64,000 nucleotides of DNA from Parvibaculum sp046297875 (GTDB lineage: Bacteria > Pseudomonadota > Alphaproteobacteria > Parvibaculales > Parvibaculaceae): contig NZ_JBKBHD010000001.1 in assembly GCF_046297875.1 (NCBI RefSeq), positions 806,001 through 870,000 of the forward strand. Direction: 5' to 3'. Shown piece after piece: positions 1-11,670 of this stretch; the first letter of the stretch is position 1; each line of letters opens with the position of its first letter. The notes under the pieces are model-generated. The model saw nothing but the letters and a program-made list of their open reading frames with translations, ran no database searches and was not told the DNA's origin. Both the position numbers and the translations under genes were made by a program.

Positions 1-2102
<2,102 letters not shown>

Positions 2103-2143
2103 CTTGCTTTCCTTAGTTTCTCGAAGCGCGTCTAAAGTCTCGG

Positions 2144-2737
2144 TCAGACGATTTCGGCGGCGGTGCGGATTATCTTTCCGACCACGCCATATTCTTTCGC
2201 CTCTTCGGCGCTCATCCAGTAGTCGCGGTTCGTGTCCTTCACGATGCGCTCCAGCGGCTGGCCGGTGGCTTCTGCGAAAATCTTGTTGAGGCGCTCGCGC
2301 ATGCGCAGCACTTCGCGCGCCTGGATGTCGATTTCCGTGGCCGAGCCGCGCACGCCGCCGCGCGGTTCATGGAGCAGGAAGCGCGTATTCGGCAGCGTGT
2401 AGCGGTCTTCGAGATTGGCGGCGACATAGATAAGCGCGCCCGCACTTGCGACCCAGCCAGTGCCGAGCACACGGACACGCGGTTTGATGAACTTGATCAT
2501 GTCGTGAATCATGTCGCCCGATTCGACATGGCCGCCCGGTGAGGAAACTATCACGGTGATCGGATCGTCGTTCTCGCCCGCCATGGCAAGAAGGCGCTCG
2601 CAAACCTGGCGCGCAAGACGGTCGTTAACCTCGCCGGTGACGAGCACGGTGCGCGACTTGAAGAGGCCCTGCTCCACAAGCGGCGTGAAGGCAGCCTTCG
2701 CGGCATCGATATCCGGCGTGTCGTTGTCGTTTCTCAT
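2144..2737 (-). CDS. ClpP-like serine protease subunit, coupled to recF
   Basis: A 197-residue protein of the ClpP family, which forms tetradecameric serine protease barrels fed by Clp ATPases. A full catalytic triad can be placed: Ser98 (in GWVASAGA), His123 (LLHEPRGG) and Asp172 (DTNRDYWMSAEEA). The segment around the nucleophile differs from the usual MGQAASMGA, so this looks like a diverged paralogue rather than the housekeeping ClpP normally found next to clpX. The start codon overlaps the recF stop as ATGA (2734-2737), implying translational coupling, and gyrB follows 41 bases later. Family assignment is firm. Its ATPase partner and any link to replication are unknown. Confidence 0.88.
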   Translation of the reverse strand: MRNDNDTPDIDAAKAAFTPLVEQGLFKSRTVLVTGEVNDRLARQVCERLLAMAGENDDPITVIVSSPGGHVESGDMIHDMIKFIKPRVRVLGTGWVASAGALIYVAANLEDRYTLPNTRFLLHEPRGGVRGSATEIDIQAREVLRMRERLNKIFAEATGQPLERIVKDTNRDYWMSAEEAKEYGVVGKIIRTAAEIV

Positions 2738-3960
2738 TCCACATTTCCTTCGGTTGCGGGTGCAGCGCCTTTGACGGCGCCGCGGTCGACATGCAGGTTC
2801 TGCGCACGCGACCCCAGAGAGGCAAAGAGGGACGGGTCCGCACCCGTCATGAAAGCCTGAAGATCGAGGCCGATGATTTCATCGAACAGCGCGGCGCGCC
2901 GCTCGCCATCGAGATGGGCGGCAATCTCGTCGAGCAGCAGGATGGGCGGGCGGCCCATCGCGGCCATGAGGCGTGCATTGGCAAGCACGATGCCGATGAG
3001 CAATGCCTTCTGCTCGCCGGTCGAGCATTGGCGCGCCTCGCGGTCCTTGCCCATGTGGCGGACGAGAAGATCGCTGCGATGCGGCCCGTCCAGCGCGCGG
3101 CCGGCGCCTGCATCGCGCGCGCGCATGTCCTTCAGCAGATGGCGGAAACGATCCTCGACATCGACAGCAGGTTCCGTTTCGAGGGCCGCTTCGAGCATGC
3201 CTTCGATTGCGACTTCGGCGCGGGGAAAGGCGCCTTCGCTTGCGGCGGCAAGCGCACCGCGCAGCCGCGCCAGCATTTCGCGGCGGGCAGCCGCTATAGC
3301 AACGCCATGTCCGGCCATCTGTTCCTCGAGGCCCGAAAGCCAGGCGTCGTCGAAGACCTGATCGGAGAGCAGCTTGTTGCGTTCGCGCAGCGCCCGGTCA
3401 TAGGCATTGGCGCGGGTGCCATGCACGGGGTCGAAGCCCATGACGAGCCGATCGAGGAAGCGGCGGCGCTCGCTCGCGCCCTCGACGAAAAGACGGTCCA
3501 TCGCGGGTGTAAGCCAGACGAGCGAGACGAGTTCGGCAAGCGCGGAAGGTCCGGCCTGCTCGCCGCCGATGCGCACGGCGCGGCTGCGCGAACCGATATC
3601 GGCGCCCGCTTCAAGCCCGGTGCCGATGCGGACGGGGCCTCCATCCGTTTCGAGCGTGGCGGCGACCGCCCAGCCGCCCGCGCCGCCATCGCGCGCAAGC
3701 TCGGCATAGGCCGCGCCGCGCAAACCTCGCCCCGGCGAGAGCAGCGAGACGGCCTCGAGAAGATTGGTCTTGCCGGCGCCGTTCTCGCCCGTCAGCACGA
3801 CGGGGCGGCCATCGAGATGAAGTTCGGCGCGGGCATAGGAACGGAAATCGGTGAGCACGAGGCGGCTGAGCCTGAGGCCGGGCGCGGCAACGCCCATGCC
3901 GGACAGGTCCGGCGAGGATGCCGGCCGGCCGATGGCGCGCAATTCACCCGTGTAATGCAC
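2734..3960 (-). CDS. recF: DNA replication and repair protein RecF
   Basis: SMC-like ATPase that loads RecA at gaps with RecO and RecR. The Walker A motif GENGAGKTN lies about 60 residues in. The ABC signature appears as CSTGEQKALLIG and Walker B as ILLLDEIAAHLD. The core begins at LRLSRLVLTDFRSYARAEL. The start is uncertain: GTG at 3960 has a GAGGA ribosome site six bases upstream, TTG at 3966 lies just before it, and ATG at 3897 would give the short leader usual in the family. It lies 33 bases downstream of dnaN and overlaps the clpP-like gene by four bases. Confidence 0.93.
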   Translation of the reverse strand: MHYTGELRAIGRPASSPDLSGMGVAAPGLRLSRLVLTDFRSYARAELHLDGRPVVLTGENGAGKTNLLEAVSLLSPGRGLRGAAYAELARDGGAGGWAVAATLETDGGPVRIGTGLEAGADIGSRSRAVRIGGEQAGPSALAELVSLVWLTPAMDRLFVEGASERRRFLDRLVMGFDPVHGTRANAYDRALRERNKLLSDQVFDDAWLSGLEEQMAGHGVAIAAARREMLARLRGALAAASEGAFPRAEVAIEGMLEAALETEPAVDVEDRFRHLLKDMRARDAGAGRALDGPHRSDLLVRHMGKDREARQCSTGEQKALLIGIVLANARLMAAMGRPPILLLDEIAAHLDGERRAALFDEIIGLDLQAFMTGADPSLFASLGSRAQNLHVDRGAVKGAAPATEGNVE

Positions 3961-3993
3961 TCCCAATCCTCAAGCCTTCCGCCTGTTGCCCGC

Positions 3994-5112
3994 TCAGACC
4001 CGCATCGGCATGAGCACGTAGACGGCGAGGCTGTCCTCGCTATCGCGCACCAGCGTGGGGGAGCCGGAATCGGCGAAAGCGAAGCTCGCCTCGGCGCCGT
4101 CGAGCTGCCCCGTGATGTCGAGCAGGTAGCGGGCATTGAAACCGATTTCGAGCGGCGTGCTCGAATAGGAAACGGAAAGTTCTTCCGTGGCGCTGCCCGA
4201 ATCCGGGTTGGTGACCGAAAGCGTCAGCTTGCCGTCCTCGATATTGAGCTTCACGGCGCGCGACTTTTCCGTCGAGATGGTGGAGACGCGATCGACCGCT
4301 TCGGCAAAACGCTTGCCATCGACCTGCATCAGCTTGTCATTGCCGGCAGGAATGACGCGGCCATAATCGGGGAAGGTGCCGTCGATCAGTTTCGATGTCA
4401 GCACGATGCCGTCGAACTCGAATCGGATCTTGGTTTCCGAAACGCCGACCGAAAGCGCGCCGCTGCCGCCTTCGAGCAGCTTCTGCAATTCGAGCACGGT
4501 CTTGCGAGGCACGATGACGCCCGGCATGCCGGAGGCACCTTCGGGCAGATCGTGATCGACCTGGGCGAGACGGTGCCCGTCTGTCGCGACGGCGCGCAAC
4601 GCCTTCTGCTTGCCGCCTTCGACCGCATGGAAATAGATGCCGTTCAGATAGTATCGCGTCTCTTCGGTGGAGATCGCAAAGCGCGTCTTGTCGATCAGGC
4701 GGCGCATGGCTTCGGCGGGAAGCTCGAAGCGGTGCGGCAGCGAGCCTGCGGCCATGGCAGGGAAATCTTCCTGCGGCAGCGACTGCAACGCGAAGCGCGA
4801 GCGGCCGGCGGTGAGCTGCAGGCGGCCTTCATCGGCGCCGGTGGACAGTTCCACCTGCGCGCCATCGGGCAGCTTGCGCACGATGTCGTAAAGCGTATGC
4901 GCCGAAGCCGTGGTTGCGCCGGGCTGTGCCACATCGGCGTCGATCGCCTCCACGATCTCGATGTCGAGATCGGTGGCGGTGAGGCTCAGCTGGCCGTTCT
5001 CGGCCTTGATGAGCACATTCGACAGGATCGGTATGGTGTTGCGGCGTTCAACGACCGACTGCACATGATTGAGAGACTTGAGCAGCGCGCCCCGTTCGAT
5101 CGTGATCTTCAT
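3994..5112 (-). CDS. dnaN: DNA polymerase III beta sliding clamp
   Basis: Processivity clamp of the replicative polymerase, a ring-shaped dimer of three similar domains. The 372-residue length matches the family. The N-terminus MKITIERGALLKSLNHVQSV, the TATDLDIEI segment and the C-terminal YVLMPMRV are characteristic. The start is ATG 5112. It lies between dnaA (upstream, after a 401-base gap) and recF, all on the minus strand. No unusual residues were noticed. Confidence 0.97.
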   Translation of the reverse strand: MKITIERGALLKSLNHVQSVVERRNTIPILSNVLIKAENGQLSLTATDLDIEIVEAIDADVAQPGATTASAHTLYDIVRKLPDGAQVELSTGADEGRLQLTAGRSRFALQSLPQEDFPAMAAGSLPHRFELPAEAMRRLIDKTRFAISTEETRYYLNGIYFHAVEGGKQKALRAVATDGHRLAQVDHDLPEGASGMPGVIVPRKTVLELQKLLEGGSGALSVGVSETKIRFEFDGIVLTSKLIDGTFPDYGRVIPAGNDKLMQVDGKRFAEAVDRVSTISTEKSRAVKLNIEDGKLTLSVTNPDSGSATEELSVSYSSTPLEIGFNARYLLDITGQLDGAEASFAFADSGSPTLVRDSEDSLAVYVLMPMRV

Positions 5113-5513
5113 GGTCTCTCTTCAGTCCCCCATCCGGGCTTGCTTGATCTACCCTGCGGCGCAGGCGCCAGATGCCCGCAGCCGGCGATTTCGGCCGGAC
5201 TGCCCTTCCCTTGTCCAAGGGTGTCGGAGGGGGATCGCGCGGCCCGGAGCGGGAGCGCCAATTCCTCGAAACCACTGCGAACAGGGGGTCGGACGACAAC
5301 CCGGACGAAGCCCCGTGCCACCGGCCGGGCGCTCCTGCCGGGCAGGCTCCGGCGATTGCCGGAATGCCGCAGAAATTCGCAGGAACAAGTATAGCAGATC
5401 GGCCGCGTCATGCACGTTTTTCGGCGCCTTGCGGGACAAGGCAACACGCCGTCAGGCGGGAATTAACCCACTGATTCGAAAGGGCTTTTCAAAGGCCCCT
5501 GCAGGCGGGCCCG
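5113..5513. other. dnaA-dnaN intergenic region
   Basis: A 401-base, mostly GC-rich gap between the dnaA stop and dnaN start. I found no match to the DnaA box TTATCCACA on either strand and no convincing gene. It probably holds the dnaN promoter and the end of the dnaA transcript. A short GGGCC/AAAGCCC pairing just after the dnaA stop could be a weak terminator, but its loop would be very tight. Confidence 0.5.
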
Positions 5514-7088
<1,575 letters not shown>

Positions 7089-7152
7089 CCCGGTTCGCCT
7101 CTAGTCCGGCTTGCGCCGCCTCAGCCCATCCAGACGTCTCGCCGCCCGCGCG

Positions 7153-7629
7153 TCAGGACTGCACCCAGGGAAGGTCCGCCGCCTTCCACCCACTATTCGT
7201 GCCCCGATGTTTCGACGCATCGAGATCGCCTTCGAAACCGCCCGCAATATTGAAGCAGCGGCTGAACCCCACGCCCGTCATCGCGATGGCCGCCGCGCGG
7301 CTGCGCGCGCCGGAGCGGCAAAGAAAGAACACAGGCGCATTCTTATGCGACTGGCCAAGAGCCGAGGACAAGCCCGCGGCAAAACCCGGATTGAGCGCCA
7401 TGGTCGGGAAAAGCTGCCACTCCATCAGCACCGGCTCCTTGCCGGCGGCGGAAAGGTCCGGAACGCCGACAAAGGACCATTCGGCGCGGGTGCGTACATC
7501 GACGAGAACGGCATCGGGATTTTCGCGGAGGACGCGCCAGGTTTCGGCAGGCGTCACGTCGCCTGCGTAATTACCGGGATGCGCCCCGACAATTTCGGGC
7601 AGGCCGCCCTCCTCCGCTTTGTCCGACAT
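7153..7629 (-). CDS. Rhodanese-domain protein
   Basis: A single rhodanese (sulfurtransferase-like) domain of about 158 residues from ATG 7629 (MSDKAEEG); the reading frame extends further upstream without support. The active-site loop FFLCRSGARSR carries the catalytic cysteine, and DVTPAETWRVL and VLVDVRTRAEWSF are the typical N-terminal and CH2 motifs. It lies 64 bases upstream of dnaA on the same strand and may share its transcript. Substrate and partner cannot be read from sequence. Confidence 0.85.
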   Translation of the reverse strand: MSDKAEEGGLPEIVGAHPGNYAGDVTPAETWRVLRENPDAVLVDVRTRAEWSFVGVPDLSAAGKEPVLMEWQLFPTMALNPGFAAGLSSALGQSHKNAPVFFLCRSGARSRAAAIAMTGVGFSRCFNIAGGFEGDLDASKHRGTNSGWKAADLPWVQS

Positions 7630-8083
7630 GTTCACCCCGCCGCTCGCTTCCCAATGACCCCAACCCGGACCGGCGCTCCCCCGAACGCCGGACACAAGAC
7701 ATCCGCCCGCACAAGGGTAATAGCCAATTCACCCCGGCTCGTCACTGGCAATCTGTCTGGATACTTTGGTTTTTCTCGGGCGAGGAAGATGAAATACTGT
7801 ATTCGCTAAATTTTTACTCGAAAATCACAGTAATCACCGGCCCCGCTGAGGTTGTTAAACATACCGGCTGGACCCCGGAAGGGCAAGCGGAAGAATCACT
7901 CCCGTCACAAAATTTTTGCGTCTGTGACACCTCGCGCGCACCCAAGATGATGTAGTGCATGCAACGCACACATACACCGCGACGCGCAAGTGCCCGCATG
8001 TGAAGTGTTTTGTTTCGCGCAACATTCATGCGCGTGTTCTGTAGTTGCGGCGCGTCACGAATTCGCTGCGCGCACGAAACGAA
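7630..8083. other. Intergenic region upstream of rhodanese-dnaA
   Basis: A 454-base gap between the rhodanese start and the rpsT terminator, with AT-rich patches near 7770-7830 and 7900-7925. This is where an origin might sit in an rpsT-dnaA arrangement, but I find no TTATCCACA box or close match on either strand. It probably carries the promoter of the rhodanese-dnaA unit. The short frames in it do not look like genes. Confidence 0.45.
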
Positions 8084-8111
8084 AAAGCCCGCGAAAAATT
8101 TCGCGGGCTTT
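8084..8111 (-). terminator. rpsT intrinsic terminator
   Basis: A perfect 13-base inverted repeat: AAAGCCCGCGAAA, two bases, then its exact complement. In the minus direction it is followed by a T tract. It lies 58 bases downstream of the rpsT stop and is a textbook rho-independent terminator. Confidence 0.9.
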
Positions 8112-8169
8112 CGTCAATCATGTGTCGAAGCAGGATATCGCCGGCTGTAGCGCGGCGAAGAAGTGCCCG

Positions 8170-8433
8170 TCAGGCAAGCGCCTTCACGCGAGCGGAGAAA
8201 CGCGACACCTTGCGCGAGGCAGTGTTCTTGTGGATCACGCCCTTCTGCGCGGCGCGCATGATTTCCGGCTGCGCGGCGCGAAGCGCGGTCTCGGCAGCGG
8301 ACTTGTCGCCGCTCGCGATCGCTTCTTCGACCTTGCGGCAGAAGGTGCGCATGCGGCTGCGGCGGTCGCGGTTCACTTCCGTGCGCGCTTCAATCTTGCG
8401 GATCGCCTTCTTTGCGGATTTCGTATTCGCCAT
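8170..8433 (-). CDS. rpsT: 30S ribosomal protein S20
   Basis: Small-subunit protein that binds 16S rRNA during assembly. The 87 residues start with MANTKSAKKAIRKIEARTEVN at ATG 8433 and are rich in Arg and Lys, with the family's helical ending SARVKALA. The open frame extends upstream, but the family N-terminus fixes the start. It is flanked upstream by echA and downstream by a strong terminator, so it is probably its own unit. rpsT near dnaA is a familiar rhizobial order. Confidence 0.97.
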   Translation of the reverse strand: MANTKSAKKAIRKIEARTEVNRDRRSRMRTFCRKVEEAIASGDKSAAETALRAAQPEIMRAAQKGVIHKNTASRKVSRFSARVKALA

Positions 8434-8647
8434 CGAACTTCGGGCCCTTGTCGGCAGCTTGCGAACCCGTCCGGTTCCGTGCTGCGAAAACTGTCGGTTA
8501 TAAAGAAAGGCGGCTCGCGCTCCCGCACAAGCCGACCCCTCGAAAGCCGGGTTTATACGCGCGGACCCCCCATTCGTCAACCGGACTCACAAAGGCCGGA
8601 AGCCGGGGCGAAAAGACCGGTTTTCCGCCCTTTTGCCGGCTCATTAT

Positions 8648-9424
8648 TCAGCGATTGCGGAACTGCGGCTTCCGCTTTTCGACGAAGGCGGCCATGCCTT
8701 CGGTCTGATCGTCGGTCGCGAACATGGAATGGAAGAGCCGCCGCTCGAAGCGGACGCCCTCAGAAAGGGTGGTTTCGTAGGAGCGGTTGACGCTTTCCTT
8801 GGTCATCATGGCGATGGGGAGCGACATGTCCGCAATCGTCTGCGCGGTTTTCAGCGCATCGTCCAGGAGCTGGTCTGCAGGCACGACGCGGCTGACGAGG
8901 CCCGAACGCTCCGCCTCTTCTGCGTCCATCATGCGGCCGGTCAGGCACATTTCCATCGCCTTCGACTTGCCGACAAAGCGGGTGAGGCGCTGCGAGCCGC
9001 CCGCACCCGGCATGACGCCGAGCTTGATCTCGGGCTGGCCGAACTTTGCGGTGTCGGCGGCGATGATGAAGTCGCACATCATGGCAAGTTCGCAGCCGCC
9101 GCCCAGCGCATAGCCCGCGACCGCGGCGATCACCGGTTTGCGGCAGCGCGTGACGCGCTCCCAGTTCGCGGTGATGAAGTCTTCCTTGTAGACATCCATA
9201 TAGGATTTCGGCTGCATTTCCTTGATGTCGGCGCCGGCGGCGAAGGCCTTTTGCGAGCCGGTGATGACGATGCAATGCACGGCGTCATCGGCCTCATAGG
9301 CATCGAGGGCTGCCGTCAATTCATCCATCAGGCCCTTGTTGAGCGCGTTGAGCGCATCGGGGCGGTTCAGCGTGACGACGCCAACCGCGCCTTTCTTCTC
9401 AACCAGAATGTTCTGGTAGGCCAT
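8648..9424 (-). CDS. Enoyl-CoA hydratase/isomerase family protein
   Basis: Crotonase-fold enzyme of 258 residues that hydrates trans-2-enoyl-CoA in beta-oxidation. The start is ATG 9424 (MAYQNILVEKK). The oxyanion-hole segment AFAAGADIKEM and the glycine-rich YALGGGCELAMMCDF are present. Two catalytic acidic residues can be placed as the Glu of GGGCELAMM and the Glu of FGQPEIKLGVMPGAGG. This matches the EchA/FadB1 group of short-chain hydratases. It sits between the small exported protein gene and rpsT, as in many rhizobia. Confidence 0.9.
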   Translation of the reverse strand: MAYQNILVEKKGAVGVVTLNRPDALNALNKGLMDELTAALDAYEADDAVHCIVITGSQKAFAAGADIKEMQPKSYMDVYKEDFITANWERVTRCRKPVIAAVAGYALGGGCELAMMCDFIIAADTAKFGQPEIKLGVMPGAGGSQRLTRFVGKSKAMEMCLTGRMMDAEEAERSGLVSRVVPADQLLDDALKTAQTIADMSLPIAMMTKESVNRSYETTLSEGVRFERRLFHSMFATDDQTEGMAAFVEKRKPQFRNR

Positions 9425-9451
9425 GAGTGTCTCCCTGATATCGAGCAAATC

Positions 9452-9844
9452 TTATAATGGGGTAATCGAGAACCGCACTTCCGTCCGGCTGGCGGAAAGC
9501 GGCACGATCTGGATTTCGAGCTGCTCGCCTTCGCGGCGGAACAGCAGAAGTTCGCCGATGAGTTCATATTCCTCGGCACGCGTCCAGCCCAGCTGCGGCA
9601 GGGTTTCGGTGTAAAATGCGCGAACACCGGCAGGCGTTACGTCACCTTGCGCGACCGAGCGGATGATGCGGCCGGACGGCTTGTCGAAGACCATGCCGCC
9701 ATCGCCGGTTTCGGCAAGGCCCTGCATGAGCGGCATATCTTCCACGGCATCGAGATAGCCGGATTGCGCGGCAGCGGGCGCCACCAGCGCCAGCGCAATC
9801 ATGGCGGCGAAGGAGGCGGCGCGCATGCGGAGCCGGATGGCCAT
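9452..9844 (-). CDS. Small exported protein of unknown function
   Basis: A 130-residue protein from ATG 9844. The N-terminus MAIRLRMRAASFAAMIALAL followed by VAPAAAQ is a clear Sec signal peptide cleaved after AAA-Q, leaving about 100 periplasmic residues. The mature part has no Cys and no motif I can name; it contains VTPAGVRAFYTETLPQLGW and LLLFRREGEQLEI. It sits 27 bases upstream of echA and 25 bases downstream of mutM, all on the minus strand, so it is likely co-transcribed. I do not recognise the family. Confidence 0.75.
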   Translation of the reverse strand: MAIRLRMRAASFAAMIALALVAPAAAQSGYLDAVEDMPLMQGLAETGDGGMVFDKPSGRIIRSVAQGDVTPAGVRAFYTETLPQLGWTRAEEYELIGELLLFRREGEQLEIQIVPLSASRTEVRFSITPL

Positions 9845-9869
9845 TTTCGAACCCTTTCGACGCCGGAGC

Positions 9870-10751
9870 CTATCTCTGGCAGGACGGACAATAGAATGTC
9901 GACCGCGCCGATTGCACGATCCGTCTGACGGTACCGCCACAACCGGGCTTTGAACAGGCTTCGCCTTCACGATCGTAAACGGCGAAGGAATGCTGGAAAT
10001 AGCCAAGCTCGCCATCGGTATGGGCATAGTCGCGCAAGGTGGAGCCGCCAGCGGCGATTGCCTCCGTCAGCACATCGCGGATGGAGGCAGCGAGCCTTTC
10101 GGTGCGGGCGGGGCCTGCAACCGTCGCCGCGCTCCGTTTCGGCGAGATGCCCGAGCGCCACAGCGCCTCGCAGACATAGATATTGCCGAGCCCTGCAACA
10201 TTGCGCTGGTCGAGCAGCGCGGTTTTGACCGGCGTGCGCCTTCCCTTGAAGCGCACGGCGAGCGTTGCCGCCGAAAATTCATTGCCAAGCGGCTCGGGGC
10301 CCAACCCTGCGAGATGGCGGCAGTCCTCGAGCCCCGCTTCCGGCACGAGATCCATGAAGCCGAAGCGGCGGTGATCGGCATAGACGATGCGGGTGCCGTC
10401 TTCCATGTCGAAGACGATGTGGTCATGGGTCTCGCCGCCCGGCATCCCGTGATGGAAAAGGCCGGGCGCGCGGGCGCCGTCAGCCCCGTGAATGGTGAAG
10501 CGGCCCGACATGCCGAGATGCATGATGAGAACCTCGGCGCCGGCGCCGCCGCCCGGCTCGAGATGGGCGAGGATATATTTTGCGCGGCGCGACAGATGCG
10601 AAATGCGGCGGCCCGAAAGCCTTGCGGCAAAACGCTCGGGTAGCGGAAAACGCAGATCCGGCCGCTTCTGCGTCAGGCGCGCGATGATGCGGCCTTCCAT
10701 GGCGGGGGCGAGGCCGCGGCGCACAGTTTCGACTTCAGGCAGTTCGGGCAT
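9870..10751 (-). CDS. mutM: Formamidopyrimidine-DNA glycosylase
   Basis: Bifunctional glycosylase/AP lyase that removes 8-oxoguanine and formamidopyrimidines. The mature N-terminus is PELPEVETVRRGL, giving the catalytic Pro2 and Glu3. The H2TH region includes NVAGLGNIYVCEALW. The C-terminal zinc finger has CSKPGC and CPSC. The 293-residue length is normal. It is divergent from ubiE across a 130-base region with a strong hairpin. Confidence 0.96.
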   Translation of the reverse strand: MPELPEVETVRRGLAPAMEGRIIARLTQKRPDLRFPLPERFAARLSGRRISHLSRRAKYILAHLEPGGGAGAEVLIMHLGMSGRFTIHGADGARAPGLFHHGMPGGETHDHIVFDMEDGTRIVYADHRRFGFMDLVPEAGLEDCRHLAGLGPEPLGNEFSAATLAVRFKGRRTPVKTALLDQRNVAGLGNIYVCEALWRSGISPKRSAATVAGPARTERLAASIRDVLTEAIAAGGSTLRDYAHTDGELGYFQHSFAVYDREGEACSKPGCGGTVRRIVQSARSTFYCPSCQR

Positions 10752-10819
10752 GGTTTCCGGCGATCGGGAAGGGACGGGATCAACCTAGCGCCCCATGCGG
10801 CTGCGCGCCATTTTTAGTG

Positions 10820-10867
10820 GACCGTTTCCCGCGGCGGCAGGCTGTTCCGCCTGCCTGGAAAACGGTC
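10820..10867 (+). other. Nested hairpin in the mutM-ubiE divergent region
   Basis: The outer arms GACCGTTTCC (10820-10829) and GGAAAACGGTC (10857-10867) enclose the perfect inner stem GGCAGGC (10836-10842) / GCCTGCC (10849-10855). It ends two bases before an in-frame ATG at 10869 and 13 bases before the ATG at 10881. No gene ends here on either strand, so it is not an ordinary terminator. It could form in the ubiE leader or act as a protein-binding site. Confidence 0.6.
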
Positions 10868-10880
10868 TATGGTCCGCCGC

Positions 10881-11669
10881 ATGAGCGCAGATGCGAAAAA
10901 CAGGGGCGATGACGCGCCCGCCAGGGAAACCCATTTCGGCTTCCGCACCGTGGCGGAAGAGGAAAAGGCGGGCCTCGTTCACGAGGTGTTCGAGCATGTC
11001 GCGGGCCGCTACGACCTGATGAACGATCTCATGTCGGGCGGGCTGCACCGGGCATGGAAACAGTCGATGATCGACTGGCTGAACCCGCCGCGAAATGCGC
11101 GGCCCTTCCATCTGATCGACGTGGCGGGCGGGACGGGCGACATCGCCTTCCGCTTTCTCGACCGCGCCGGCGAAAATGCGCAGGTGACGGTCTGCGACAT
11201 CAACCGGCATATGCTCGGCGTCGGCCGCGGCCGCGCGGAAGCAAGGCAGTTCGAGGGGCGGATTGAATTCGCCTGCGGCGATGCGGAGACGCTTCCCTTT
11301 CCCGACCGTTCCTTCGATGCCTATACGATCGCCTTCGGCATTCGCAACGTGACGCATATCGACCGGGCGCTGAAAGATGCCTTCCGCGTGCTGAAGCCGG
11401 GCGGGAGATTTCTCTGCCTCGAGTTCAGCCGCGTGACGCTGCCCGGCGTCGACGACATCTACGACGCCTACTCCTTTGCCGCGATACCGCGTATGGGCGA
11501 ATGGGTGACGGGGGATGGCGCGCCCTATCAATATCTCGTCGAGAGCATTCGCCGCTTTCCCGATCAGGACACATTCAAGCGCATGATCGAGGAGGCGGGC
11601 TTTGGCCGGGTGAACTATCGCAACCTCACGGGCGGGGTTGCCGCGCTTCATTCCGGCTGGCGCCTTTGA
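10881..11669 (+). CDS. ubiE: Ubiquinone/menaquinone biosynthesis methyltransferase UbiE
   Basis: C-methyltransferase of the quinone ring, using SAM. From ATG 10881 (MSADAKNRGDD) it has about 262 residues. Family signatures are HFGFRTVAEEEKAGLV, VFEHVAGRYDLMNDLMS, the SAM motif DVAGGTGDIAF and FGIRNVTHIDRAL. An in-frame ATG at 10869 exists but directly abuts a hairpin and has no visible ribosome site. ubiB starts one base after the stop, so the two are surely co-transcribed in the ubiquinone pathway. Confidence 0.95.
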   Translation: MSADAKNRGDDAPARETHFGFRTVAEEEKAGLVHEVFEHVAGRYDLMNDLMSGGLHRAWKQSMIDWLNPPRNARPFHLIDVAGGTGDIAFRFLDRAGENAQVTVCDINRHMLGVGRGRAEARQFEGRIEFACGDAETLPFPDRSFDAYTIAFGIRNVTHIDRALKDAFRVLKPGGRFLCLEFSRVTLPGVDDIYDAYSFAAIPRMGEWVTGDGAPYQYLVESIRRFPDQDTFKRMIEEAGFGRVNYRNLTGGVAALHSGWRL

Positions 11670-11670
11670 A

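Noticed and set aside
2791..5394. 867-residue plus-strand open frame across recF and dnaN
   Set aside because: Spans two well-identified genes on the other strand and the gap beyond; no recognisable domain.
7770..7930. AT-rich patches as a possible oriC unwinding region
   Set aside because: No DnaA boxes next to them; more likely promoter sequence.
8606..8630. Stem GGGCG-AAAA / TTTT-CGCCC after echA as a terminator
   Set aside because: No T run follows on the minus strand, so it is not a convincing intrinsic terminator.
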